Assembly (NCBI RefSeq): GCF_003131205.1
Contig: NZ_QFFY01000006.1
Coordinates: 372,001-436,000, forward strand
Length of the DNA: 64,000 nucleotides
Direction of reading: 5' to 3'
Origin: Occallatibacter savannae
GTDB taxonomy: Bacteria > Acidobacteriota > Terriglobia > Terriglobales > Acidobacteriaceae
The stretch's first letter is position 1, and each line of letters begins with the position of its first letter. Made by a program: the position numbers and the translations under genes. Below are positions 32,078 through 40,932 of the stretch, piece by piece. The notes under the pieces were generated by a model, which saw only the letters and a list, made by a program, of their open reading frames with translations, was not told where the DNA came from and ran no database searches.

Positions 32078-32647
32078 GTGAGTTCTCAAGGTGAAGTCAC
32101 CAACCTGCTCGCAGCCTGGGGTAAGGGCGATCAAACTGCCCTGAACGACTTGATGCCGCTGGTGTACAACGAATTGCACCGGATGGCCCGCCGCGCCTGG
32201 ACCAAGCAGCAACAGGGAAACACGCTGCAGCCGACGGCGCTGATCAATGAAGCATTTCTCAAGCTAGCAGGAGCAGAGAACGCCTCGTTTCAAAACCGGT
32301 GCCATTTCCTTGCAGTGGCGTGTACGGCGATGCGGCAGATCCTGGTGAATCATGCGAAGAGCCGTCATACCGGAAAACGCGGCAGCGGTGCAATCGCGTT
32401 GTCGATTGATGACGTGCAGCTGGCTGTGAATCAAGAGGCTGCGGAGGTTGTGGCGCTGCATGAGGCCCTGACGCGACTGCAGGAGTTGGATCCGCGGAAG
32501 AGCCAGGTTGTGGAGATGCGATATTTCGGGGGGCTGAGCATCGAGGAGACGGCAGAGGCGCTTGGGATTTCCGTGATCACGGTCAATCGAGACTGGCGCC
32601 TGGCGCGGACGTGGCTCATTCGCGAGATGAAAGGTGAAAGCGCGTGA
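32078..32647 (+). CDS. ECF-type sigma factor (Sigma-70 ECF-like, kinase-linked group)
   Basis: 189 aa from GTG 32078, with AGAGGT seven bases upstream. Region 2: NDLMPLVYNELHRMARR, LQPTALINEAFLKLA, FLAVACTAMRQILVNHAKSR; region 4: DPRKSQVVEMRYFGGLSIEETAEALGISVITVNRDWRLARTWL. This is the family of ECF sigmas that sit next to Ser/Thr kinases in Acidobacteria and Planctomycetes. The stop overlaps the kinase start (GTGA). A linker between regions 2 and 4 of about 30 residues is typical. Confidence 0.9.
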   Translation: MSSQGEVTNLLAAWGKGDQTALNDLMPLVYNELHRMARRAWTKQQQGNTLQPTALINEAFLKLAGAENASFQNRCHFLAVACTAMRQILVNHAKSRHTGKRGSGAIALSIDDVQLAVNQEAAEVVALHEALTRLQELDPRKSQVVEMRYFGGLSIEETAEALGISVITVNRDWRLARTWLIREMKGESA

Positions 32648-33693
32648 CTGCGCCGGTTCGGTGGGACGAGATTGAGCGCCTCTTCCATGAGACGGTGGAT
32701 CTTCCGCCGGCCGAGCGGGAAGGTCTTCTGGAGGCTGCGAGCCCGCCGCTCAGGGCAGAGGTGGAGTCACTGCTACGGACCAACGATCAAGAGCTTTTCG
32801 ACGTACCGCCGGTTCACCTTGCGGCTGATCTGCTCGATCAAAGCCCCGGCGCTTTGGCGGTAGGAGAACGCGTAGGGAGCTACGAGATCGAAGAGCTGGT
32901 CGCAACGGGCGGAATGGGCGAGGTTTACAGAGCGCGGGACTCGTCGGGGACCCTGGTTGCTTTGAAGATTCTTCGCCGACACCTTGTTTTGAGTCCGCAG
33001 GCCATCAGCCGGTTTGAGACGGAGGCCTGTGCCGCGTCCGCATTGCACCATGCGAACATCGTGAGAATCTGCGAGTCGGGCGAGTCCTCCGCGGGACTCT
33101 TCATCGTGATGGAGTGGGTGCAAGGACCGACGTTCCGGCAGCTGATTGGCTCGGCGGAGGTGAGTATCGCTGTCGCGACTGACTGGAGCGAACAGGCTAC
33201 GCGGGCTCTGGCCGCGGCCCACGCTGCCGGAATTCTTCATCGGGATATCAAGCCGGAGAACATTATTCTGCGTACTGACGGAGTGCTGAAGATGCTGGAT
33301 TTTGGTCTCGCGAGGCTTGATGGTCCGGTAAGGATTGAGCCGGATTTGACGGGGTCCTCCGGAACGATTTCGGGGACCCTGTCGGGGACCTTGCTGTATA
33401 TGTCTCCGGAAATTCTGAGGGGCGAGACTGCGACGAGCGCTTCCGACGTCTTCTCACTGGGTGCATTGCTGTACGAGTTGTGGACGGGCAGGCATCCTTT
33501 CGCGGGGGATACGCCGCTCGACGTGTTCGAGGCGATCGAATGCCGCGAGGTTTTGGCGGCCTCTGCATTGCGAGCAGGCATACCCGCGGAGATTGATGAA
33601 CTCCTCTTGCGGATGCTCGATCGAGATCCGGCCGGGAGGCCGCGCGCAGAAGAGGCGTCTGCGGTGTTCAGTAGATTTTCAGAGAGAACATAA
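32644..33693 (+). CDS. Cytoplasmic Ser/Thr protein kinase without sensor domain
   Basis: 349 aa starting at GTG 32644. The N-terminal 75 residues (WDEIERLFHETVDLPPAER) are the usual leader of acidobacterial PknB-like kinases. Kinase domain: glycine loop VATGGMGEVYRA near 87, Lys in VALKIL near 104, catalytic HRDIKPEN near 198, DFGLA near 218, APE-equivalent MSPEILRG near 260. It ends right after the kinase lobe, with no transmembrane helix, WD40 or TPR sensor, unlike most relatives. It is the last gene of the operon and could phosphorylate the sigma factor or the STAS protein. Its 3' end overlaps the convergent metallopeptidase gene by 26 bp. Confidence 0.92.
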   Translation: MTAPVRWDEIERLFHETVDLPPAEREGLLEAASPPLRAEVESLLRTNDQELFDVPPVHLAADLLDQSPGALAVGERVGSYEIEELVATGGMGEVYRARDSSGTLVALKILRRHLVLSPQAISRFETEACAASALHHANIVRICESGESSAGLFIVMEWVQGPTFRQLIGSAEVSIAVATDWSEQATRALAAAHAAGILHRDIKPENIILRTDGVLKMLDFGLARLDGPVRIEPDLTGSSGTISGTLSGTLLYMSPEILRGETATSASDVFSLGALLYELWTGRHPFAGDTPLDVFEAIECREVLAASALRAGIPAEIDELLLRMLDRDPAGRPRAEEASAVFSRFSERT

Positions 33694-36658
33694 ACTCGGT
33701 TCCCGTGTGACCGGGGCGGTCATGTGCGAGGGCGAAGCCGGTGGAGAAGGTCGACTTCACCTGGGAGAAGATCACTGTCCGCAGATCGATCTGAGCTCCC
33801 ACATCTTCATAACCGGCGCGGTCATCGCCTGCCGGGTTTGCGACGAGACCGCCGGTAAACAGCGCGAGCCGGGCCCAGTTGCTATACAGCTTAGTTGAGC
33901 CAAGATTGCGGAAATGAAGCGGGGTGAGATCCCACTCGACGAGGGATTTCGCGAAGTTGTTCGCACCGATTTGATCGATGTGAACGCCGGGAAAGCTGTA
34001 GTACTGGCGATAGCGGCTGAAGTCCCGCTTGTCGACCCAGTTGTTTCCGAAGGCGCCGAAGTAGAAGTTCGCGAATGGATCAGCCGCGTTGCCGAACGCG
34101 CCTCCTGCCGATGAGCGTATCCATAGAGAAGAATTCCGGAGCGGAAGGAGGAAGCCACGAGTGTATTCGCCCCACACGTTCGGAAATATCTTAGGGAATG
34201 TGTTGTTGATTTGCGCTGTTGCGCTCCATTGCACTCCGTTTTCTTCTTCGACGGCGCCGAGCGATTTCTGCAGGTTCGAATAGGCCAGGCTTGCTGTTCC
34301 CGCCACAAATCTGGTGTGCGAGGCAGAGACGTTCTGGTAATCGGGAAGTTTGTCGAGGCCGGAGTACCCGGACAGGTTAAGGACGAGATCGAGTGTGCGG
34401 TCGGAATCGTGAATGATGTTCTTGCGCTTTTCTCCGACGAGAGCGAAGCCACGGCGACCAACTTTGGTGGGGCCGAACAGATCGTAAAAATCAGCTCTGT
34501 TGAAATATCCGGAGAGTTGCCAGTCCCAGTATCTTGTTTCAATGGCTGCGTGCAGGCGATCGCGAATAGCGCGCGAGTTGTCCGGGGAGTAGGAGGCAGT
34601 GGCCGTCATGTGACTGAGGCCGAGGCTGTCGCCGAAATCGAGGCGCACGCCGCCGGCCTTCGAGTCCTGGTATCCCTGCACGATCGGGTATGCGGACTGA
34701 AGTTGGATATTCCGCAGTGGATGATAAAAGCCCGCATAGGTCCTGAGCCGGAGATCGTCGATGTTGTTGCGCGAGGGCAGATTCCATGACTTTAGCTCGG
34801 GAAATTTCTCGACGACGCTTTCGCCGAGGTAAGGGATAGCGTTCACGTCTTCGATCGCTTTGACCGGCAGGTTCACGAGTCGAAAGCCTCTTGCGGAATA
34901 CTCGAAGGCAGCCAGGCTGCCGTCGGGTAGCGGAAGGGGGCGGAACAGTCCCGTCTCAGAGTTGCTAAGCGCTTCGAATTTATGCTCCTGCAAGTCGAAG
35001 CGGAAGAGGTTGGATGCGCCCGTCAGGTAGGACGATCCGTACAGGTAGCGTCCGTCCGAGGAGAAGACGAATCCGTCGGGCGAGTTGTATTGAAAGTCGT
35101 GCAAGACCTCGGGATCGAATTTTTCAGCGAGCAGGTCGGCTGCTTGAAAGCGCACCAGGCGTTGCGTTCCCGTTGTGTCGACTAAGGCGCCGGTCAACTG
35201 TTTGCCATCCGGTGAGATGTCCAGATTGAAGAGATCAGACGCGTAGGGAAGCGTGTGGAGAACCTGCAGAGTTTTTGAATTGGGCTGTAGCCGAACGATG
35301 CTGGAGAGACCGTTGTCGTGTCTCACGCCCCATATGGTGCCGTCGGCGCGACTGAAGACCAGGTCGCCCATTCTCAGGTTCGCTTGGATGAGCTTCCGTT
35401 TGCGTGTAGCGAGATCGAAGACATAGAGGGCTCGCAGGCCGTGCGTATTGTTGGTGGTGAAGAAGAGGCGGCGACGATCAGGATCGAAGGCCAGCGATGT
35501 GACTTCGTAGACGGCCCCGCCTCGAACGTCGGTGAGATGCTCGACGCGTCCCGAGTCGAGATGAATGGCAGCAATGTACGGCATCGGCCCGGTGTGCCTG
35601 ACGGCGACATAGATTGCATTCGACTTTGGATCGTAGAAGGACCTGGAGATCGAGCCGAGCACCCTGGAGGAGAGCGGCTTCACGGGTGTAAGCGGGTACT
35701 GCTGGATTGACTTGAGATTGGAATCCTGCCACTCGCGCTCAGTGGCGATCCATTTCCTCCATTCGTCGTGAAGGGAGACGCCGTAGACCTTTCGGAATTG
35801 GCTTTCAAAGTATGCGTGGCTGGCATTGTTGCGCACGATCCAGGCGGTGAGTTTATCGGGCCCATACTGGCGTGCCAGATAGTTCATGAAGCGCGTGCCA
35901 TAGAGGTAGGAATTTGCGCCTACCTGGAAGTCGGCAGAGGTACCCTCGGATTCGAGGCCGACGACGTCGTAGATGTAGCGGTGGTCGCGAGCCAAACTCC
36001 GAAATACCATCTCGTCGTAACCGCCCAGACCGCGGCCGAAGCCGCCTCCAAGCCAGGTCTCCATAAAGACGGCAGCACCCTCATGGAACCAGCGGGGTGA
36101 GTACACGCGGGGGCTGCCGAGGAAGCTGAAGGGGATGGAGATGGGATCGTCTGTGTTCGGCATGATCTTGCCTGCGAAGCTCTTCCGAAACAGGGCGTCG
36201 CGCTGGGCGGGTTCGTCGCCCATAACGATGTGCATCATTTCGTGTTTCGACATCAGGCCCATGCGCTCGGCCGAGGGTAGGGTCTCAAAGACGAGGTTGA
36301 AGGGCTCAATGCCGATCTGGATGAAGCTGACAGGAACCGTTCCGGCGCCGCCGTATCCGGAATCGTCGAAATCCTGGATGAGCACCGTAATCTTGCCCTT
36401 TGGCTCATAGCCGAACTTCTGGCGATAAAAGTTCGACGCGTTCTCAAGGGAGCGGATCAGTAAGGGAGCAAGATATTCGTGCGCAGGGGAGTAGTAGACG
36501 ATTCGGAACTGCTTTGTTTCCTGCGTATACAGGCGAGGTTGGGCGTACGAAGTGCAGGAGGCCAGAATCAGCAGGGAGAGGATCAGAAGAGAAAACGGAC
36601 GGATGCAGGGCAGTGTGTGGGAGGCCTCGACGCCGCGCCCGACCGTTTTGCAATCCAT
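33668..36658 (-). CDS. Exported gluzincin-type metallopeptidase / propeller / outer-membrane barrel
   Basis: 996 aa. Signal sequence ends LLILASCTSYAQ, compatible with a lipoprotein (LASC) or a cleaved signal. The peptidase-like domain has KHEMMHIVMG (HExxH, residues about 139-143) and WFHEGAAVFMETW near 188, where the EG.A.F.E glutamate would be the third zinc ligand, as in gluzincins. Residues about 310-600 are a WD40/TolB-like propeller (SLAFDPDRRRLFFTTN, NLDISPDGKQLTGAL, FVFSSDGRYLYGSS). The last 350 residues alternate in beta-barrel fashion and end MFSLKIY with an aromatic terminus, suggesting outer-membrane insertion. The substrate is unknown. Confidence 0.8.
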   Translation of the reverse strand: MDCKTVGRGVEASHTLPCIRPFSLLILSLLILASCTSYAQPRLYTQETKQFRIVYYSPAHEYLAPLLIRSLENASNFYRQKFGYEPKGKITVLIQDFDDSGYGGAGTVPVSFIQIGIEPFNLVFETLPSAERMGLMSKHEMMHIVMGDEPAQRDALFRKSFAGKIMPNTDDPISIPFSFLGSPRVYSPRWFHEGAAVFMETWLGGGFGRGLGGYDEMVFRSLARDHRYIYDVVGLESEGTSADFQVGANSYLYGTRFMNYLARQYGPDKLTAWIVRNNASHAYFESQFRKVYGVSLHDEWRKWIATEREWQDSNLKSIQQYPLTPVKPLSSRVLGSISRSFYDPKSNAIYVAVRHTGPMPYIAAIHLDSGRVEHLTDVRGGAVYEVTSLAFDPDRRRLFFTTNNTHGLRALYVFDLATRKRKLIQANLRMGDLVFSRADGTIWGVRHDNGLSSIVRLQPNSKTLQVLHTLPYASDLFNLDISPDGKQLTGALVDTTGTQRLVRFQAADLLAEKFDPEVLHDFQYNSPDGFVFSSDGRYLYGSSYLTGASNLFRFDLQEHKFEALSNSETGLFRPLPLPDGSLAAFEYSARGFRLVNLPVKAIEDVNAIPYLGESVVEKFPELKSWNLPSRNNIDDLRLRTYAGFYHPLRNIQLQSAYPIVQGYQDSKAGGVRLDFGDSLGLSHMTATASYSPDNSRAIRDRLHAAIETRYWDWQLSGYFNRADFYDLFGPTKVGRRGFALVGEKRKNIIHDSDRTLDLVLNLSGYSGLDKLPDYQNVSASHTRFVAGTASLAYSNLQKSLGAVEEENGVQWSATAQINNTFPKIFPNVWGEYTRGFLLPLRNSSLWIRSSAGGAFGNAADPFANFYFGAFGNNWVDKRDFSRYRQYYSFPGVHIDQIGANNFAKSLVEWDLTPLHFRNLGSTKLYSNWARLALFTGGLVANPAGDDRAGYEDVGAQIDLRTVIFSQVKSTFSTGFALAHDRPGHTGTEFMFSLKIY

Positions 36659-36742
36659 TCGAAGGTCCCAGAGGGTTTGGGCGGGGGAGGGCCTGATGGG
36701 GCGCAGTTGCCGGGGGCAGCAACTGCGCTCATGTTCTGACGG

Positions 36743-37351
36743 TTAGAACTTCATGGCGGCCTGAATTTGACCACTGTTTAGCTGGTAGAGCATGTTGTTA
36801 TTCAACTGGTACAACATGCCATTGCTCAACTGGAACATCTGGCCATTGGCGAGCTGGAACATCTGCCCGGTATTGAGCGCAAGCAGCTGGCCATTCTGGA
36901 TTTGTAGCATCTGGCCGTTCTGCAGTTCGAACTTTACGCCGTTCTTCAGGGCCAGCAATTGACCGGCGTGCAATTGGTATAGCTGCCCGTTCTGCAACTG
37001 CAACATCTGGCCGGTCTTCAACTTGAAGACGTAACCGTTTTGAAGGGCCAGGAGCTTGCCATTGTTCAGCTGGTACATGTCGCCGTTCTTGAGTTGGAAG
37101 ACCATCCCGTTCTGCAGTTCCGGCAACTGATGGTTCTTCATCGAGTCGATGGTCGCTTGCATGGCGACTGGAGCAGCACCCGGGGTCACCGCTGCGTCAG
37201 CCGGCTGCTCTGCGCGATAGACCTTGCGCTCGCCAATGGCGCCCTGACCGTCGCGCCCGGCTGCTGGGGGATAGATACCAAGACCGTACATCAGGCCCCC
37301 GGCCACGACCACTGCAGAGCCCACGAAGAGCAAGAGCTTGTTCCTGTTCAT
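36743..37351 (-). CDS. Octapeptide-repeat protein (about 15 copies of LxNGxxxQ), membrane-anchored or exported
   Basis: 202 aa from ATG 37351, with AGGGGG seven bases upstream; an 11-residue longer frame lacks a site. Residues 4-28 (NKLLLFVGSAVVVAGGLMYGLG) are a signal anchor, followed by a 45-residue linker rich in Ala/Pro. From about residue 80 to the C-terminus the protein is 15 near-perfect units of 8 residues, pattern L/I-x-N-G-x-[LMVF]-[LYFK]-[QA], for example LQNGQMLQ, LQNGQLYQ, LKNGVKFE, LNTGQMFQ. Repeats differ at DNA level, so it is an old array under selection. NG turns and alternating hydrophobics suggest stacked short beta-hairpins or a beta-solenoid. I recognise no described family. 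Confidence 0.8.
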   Translation of the reverse strand: MNRNKLLLFVGSAVVVAGGLMYGLGIYPPAAGRDGQGAIGERKVYRAEQPADAAVTPGAAPVAMQATIDSMKNHQLPELQNGMVFQLKNGDMYQLNNGKLLALQNGYVFKLKTGQMLQLQNGQLYQLHAGQLLALKNGVKFELQNGQMLQIQNGQLLALNTGQMFQLANGQMFQLSNGMLYQLNNNMLYQLNSGQIQAAMKF

Positions 37352-37637
37352 GTGTTTCCCCCTGACCTCGAAAGTTGGCGGCAAACGGAGTGCCTGGGTG
37401 GCCGCTCAATGGATATAACAAGAATCCTTGGTGTTTCGTATCATCATCAACGAATTTTTGGTATCTCGCCAGCGATTTCTGAAGAGAGTCGGCAGAACGG
37501 GCAGTCGACTGATTTCAAGGGACGAACGCTTTGGGGGAAAAAGCCACATTGGGGGTTTGACAACTATTTGTCGAGCCCCTTTGCGACGGTAGGGCAGCGC
37601 TCTGGCTTCGCAAGGCCATCGAGGCGGGCGGAGCGGA

Positions 37638-38324
37638 CTAGTGCGGTACTCCTGCCTGCACGTGTTTCGTGGCGCAAACATACTCATTTTCACTTCGATC
37701 GTGCAGTTGCGGGAGGACGTGCAGTCCCAAGTTGAGGAGGTCTCTCTCAAAGGCTTCCTTGGCTGAACTGATTGCCTCGGGTGCGCTTCTAAAGTCAACC
37801 GAGGTCCGACAGTCAGGACGGATGATGATGAGCAGGCGTCCTCCGGCACGGAGAAGGCGTTCAATTCTGGAGAGTTGTGCTGCTCCCATTTCTTTCGGCA
37901 TAGTCCGGATATCGTTGTTAACGAGCACTCCGTCGAAGGTCCGATTGAAGAGAGTGCAACCGGGGGTATCTGAGCAGGCGGACCGTACCTCTGGAAACAT
38001 CTGGCGGAAGATCCCGAGACGCCCGCGAGAAGCGTCCACGAGGTGAAGACGGAGGCCTGCATCGATGATCAACTGCGGGATTGCACCACCCTCGAATCCG
38101 ATCTGGAGGATGTCAGCCTCAGGCGGAAATTCGTGAGTCCACCTGCGCACCGTTGCGACGCATGCGTCGGAGTTACTGCGTCGATTAGCCTCAGCTGATC
38201 CGCTCTTTTCGTTCACCAGATCCAATTGAGGCCTCTTTCGCAGGCTCCTTAGAGGATGGCGGGATGTTTCGTCGTTAACAAACCAACCGTATTTCGCTTG
38301 AAACTCCGCCTGCTGCGGGTACAT
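37638..38324 (-). CDS. Class I SAM-dependent methyltransferase-like protein
   Basis: 228 aa in the longest frame. The Rossmann motifs are present but weak: motif I ADILQIGFEGGAIPQLII near 75, motif II acidic end LHLVDASRGRL near 97, FDGVLVNNDIRTMP near 130, then LSRIERLLRAGGRLLIIIRP, typical of class I methyltransferases. Motif I has GFEGG for the usual GxGxG, so cofactor binding may be altered. ATG 38324 would overlap the phosphorylase gene by 50 bp with no ribosome site; internal starts around TTG or GTG near 38225 (AAGAGGCC upstream) are possible. No substrate can be named. Confidence 0.62.
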   Translation of the reverse strand: MYPQQAEFQAKYGWFVNDETSRHPLRSLRKRPQLDLVNEKSGSAEANRRSNSDACVATVRRWTHEFPPEADILQIGFEGGAIPQLIIDAGLRLHLVDASRGRLGIFRQMFPEVRSACSDTPGCTLFNRTFDGVLVNNDIRTMPKEMGAAQLSRIERLLRAGGRLLIIIRPDCRTSVDFRSAPEAISSAKEAFERDLLNLGLHVLPQLHDRSENEYVCATKHVQAGVPH

Positions 38325-40932
38325 AGCATTTTTGACAGTAGTCCATCACCATGCGATCCGCATTGAAGCGCCAACCGAGCGTCTTGATTGTTCGTTTCAT
38401 GCGCTGGATCCAGTGTCTTGGCAGTCCATCCCGGTCCCGCTGGTAGTACAGCGGAATCACTTCTTCCCGCAATACACGGTAGAGATCGGCTCCGTCGCGC
38501 TGGTCGTGAACGTCCATATTCAGGTGAGTCCGGCCCTTGCCGATCGCGAATCCGTTGGTACCGTCATAAGCTTCAGCCCACCATCCGTCGAGAACTGAAA
38601 GGTTCAGACCGCCATTCAGCACGACCTTTTGTCCGCTGGTACCGGAAGCTTCGAGTGGGCGGCGCGGATTATTGAGCCAGACATCTACTCCCTGGACTAA
38701 GTGGCGACCTACGTTGATGTCGTAGTCCTCGATGAAGATGAAGCGATCAGCGAGTTGGGGATCGCGCATCAGTCTGGCGATCTCCTGCAGTACGCGTTTA
38801 CCGGGTTCGTCATGGGGGTGGGCTTTGCCTGAGAACAAAAACTGTACGGGACGTTTGGCGTCGTTGACTATGCCAGCAAGTTGCTCGATGTCCGCGAGGA
38901 TCAGGTTCGCGCGTTTATACGTTGCAAACCGTCGTGCAAAGCCGATGGTCAGTGCGTCGAGCGAGAGCAGCTTCTGAAGGCCCGAGATGCTTTCCTTCGA
39001 TTCGGATCGGCGCGCCGCCTGAGTAACGAGACGGTGCCGCGCGAATGCAATGAGCTGAGCTTTCAGCGCCAGATGAGTCTCCCAGAGCTCCCCGTCGTCC
39101 ACCCTTTCGATTTCCGCCCATGTGTGCTTATCGCCGCTGCGGCCTTGCCAGTCGACGCCAAGATGCCGGTCATACAGACGCTTCATCTGTGGTGCAAGCC
39201 AAGACGGTACATGCACGCCATTGGTGATGTGGCCGATGGGGACAGCGTCTTCTGGCTTAGTGGGATAGAGGCTCCACCACATCGAACGGGAGATCTCTCC
39301 ATGCAACGCAGAGACGGCGTTGGCGCGGCGAGACAACTTCAGGCCTAGAACTGTCATGCAGAACTGCTCGTTGTAGTCTCCTGGATGCACGCGGCCAAAG
39401 CCGAGCAGGTCATCTTGAGAGATGCGCAGTTCGTCGCGAAGAGGACCAAGATGCTCTTCGATCAAATCGGCATCGAAGCGGTCGTGCCCCGCAGGAACCG
39501 GAGTGTGCGTGGTGAAGACGACTTCACGTGACACCTGGCTGGCGGCCACCGTAAAGTCAACACCCTCTTCCTGCATGCGATCCCGGATTGCTTCGAGAAC
39601 TGCAAAGCCGCTGTGTCCTTCGTTCAGGTGCAGAACTCCGGGTGTGATGCCCATGGCTCGCAGCACTCGATATCCGCCGACTCCGAGAAGTAGTTCCTGT
39701 CTTATGCGGGTCCGATTATCTCCTCCATACAACCGAGATGTGAGGTCGCGGTCTTGGGGTTCATTGCCTTCTACATCAGAATCGAGCAACAACAGATCAC
39801 AACGCCCGACGCGCATTCGCCAAACCTTGGCTGAAATGACGCCGGAGCGCGTCTGAAGCTTCAGGGTGATGGGCTGCCCGTTTGCACCAATCGCGACCTG
39901 CATGGGAAGTTTGGTCACGTCGGTGTCAACATACTCTTCGTGCTGCCAACCGTCAGAGTTGAGTCTCTGAAGGAAATAGCCCTGTCCGTAGAAGAGTCCA
40001 ACGCCAACCAGCGGAATATCCAGATCGGACGCACTCTTGATGTGATCACCGGCGAGCACTCCGAGACCACCGGAGTAAATCGGAATGGACTCATGCAGGC
40101 CGAATTCGGCCGAAAAATAAGCGACCGGCCGAGGACGGAGTACGCCTGCATTGATTGTTCCCCAAGTATTTTCAGCGCCGAGATACTCTCTCTGCCGCCG
40201 GTAGCAGTAGTTGATTCTGCTGTGCAAGCCAAGTTGCGACGCTCTACGTTCCAGCTCGTGGAGGGGAATTTCTGACAATAACGCGATTGGATTCTGATTC
40301 AGTTCACGCCAACGGGTTGGGTTCAGATCGCGAAAGAGTGCGATGCACTCCGGATCCCAGCTCCAGGCAACGTTTCTTGCCAGTGCCCACAGGCGTTCCT
40401 GAGCGGGCGCAAGGAATCGGTCCAGTGTGCGCGCCTCGCAAACCACCGGAGCAATCTCGCCGCCGACCTCCTGGAGCATCTGAACTTCGACTGGACGAAA
40501 TTCGCGGATCTCCTTGGTCTGGATAATCAGCACGCCTTGTAGAATTCCGCGGTCAACGAGAGGTACGCCGAGAAAGGAGTGATACTCGCTCTCCCCGGAC
40601 TCGCGGAAAAATTTAAAGCGAGGATGATTTGCTGCTTCTGAAACCGCAACAGGCTGAACACGCTCAGCGACCAGCCCGGTCAGCCCTTCATGAAGGGGCA
40701 TCCGGAGATTGCCGATGCAGTCTGGGTGAAGTCCTACAGAGGCGGCGAGGACGAGGTTCGAGCGGTCTGGCTCAAGCAGATAGATCGAACAAACATCCGT
40801 GCTGAATCGTGTCGCAATCAGCCCGACAACGTTGATCAGCGTGGCCGCAGGTTTGCCCTCTTCAATGAGTGCCGAAACCTCCTCGGCGCTCAAGACCCCA
40901 ATCGATGGACCTTCGTTGCATGCTTGTGCCAT
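38275..40932 (-). CDS. Alpha-glucan phosphorylase with N-terminal GAF domain
   Basis: 885 aa. Residues about 10-170 form a GAF domain like those of PtsP-type proteins (LINVVGLIATRFSTDVCSIYLLEP, LRMPLHEGLTGLVAE, SFLGVPLVDRGILQGVLII). A DUF3417 segment follows (LWALARNVAWSWDPECIALF), then the GT35 phosphorylase core (PVAYFSAEFGLHESIPIYSGGLGVLAGDH; LNEGHSGFAVLE; HTPVPAGHDRF; GFARRFATYKRA). The pyridoxal-phosphate lysine region reads EASGTSGQKVVLNGGLNLS near 760. It would release glucose-1-phosphate from maltodextrin or glycogen. The GAF domain suggests control by a small ligand. Usual phosphorylases of this branch lack it. Confidence 0.9.
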   Translation of the reverse strand: MAQACNEGPSIGVLSAEEVSALIEEGKPAATLINVVGLIATRFSTDVCSIYLLEPDRSNLVLAASVGLHPDCIGNLRMPLHEGLTGLVAERVQPVAVSEAANHPRFKFFRESGESEYHSFLGVPLVDRGILQGVLIIQTKEIREFRPVEVQMLQEVGGEIAPVVCEARTLDRFLAPAQERLWALARNVAWSWDPECIALFRDLNPTRWRELNQNPIALLSEIPLHELERRASQLGLHSRINYCYRRQREYLGAENTWGTINAGVLRPRPVAYFSAEFGLHESIPIYSGGLGVLAGDHIKSASDLDIPLVGVGLFYGQGYFLQRLNSDGWQHEEYVDTDVTKLPMQVAIGANGQPITLKLQTRSGVISAKVWRMRVGRCDLLLLDSDVEGNEPQDRDLTSRLYGGDNRTRIRQELLLGVGGYRVLRAMGITPGVLHLNEGHSGFAVLEAIRDRMQEEGVDFTVAASQVSREVVFTTHTPVPAGHDRFDADLIEEHLGPLRDELRISQDDLLGFGRVHPGDYNEQFCMTVLGLKLSRRANAVSALHGEISRSMWWSLYPTKPEDAVPIGHITNGVHVPSWLAPQMKRLYDRHLGVDWQGRSGDKHTWAEIERVDDGELWETHLALKAQLIAFARHRLVTQAARRSESKESISGLQKLLSLDALTIGFARRFATYKRANLILADIEQLAGIVNDAKRPVQFLFSGKAHPHDEPGKRVLQEIARLMRDPQLADRFIFIEDYDINVGRHLVQGVDVWLNNPRRPLEASGTSGQKVVLNGGLNLSVLDGWWAEAYDGTNGFAIGKGRTHLNMDVHDQRDGADLYRVLREEVIPLYYQRDRDGLPRHWIQRMKRTIKTLGWRFNADRMVMDYCQKCYVPAAGGVSSEIRLVC

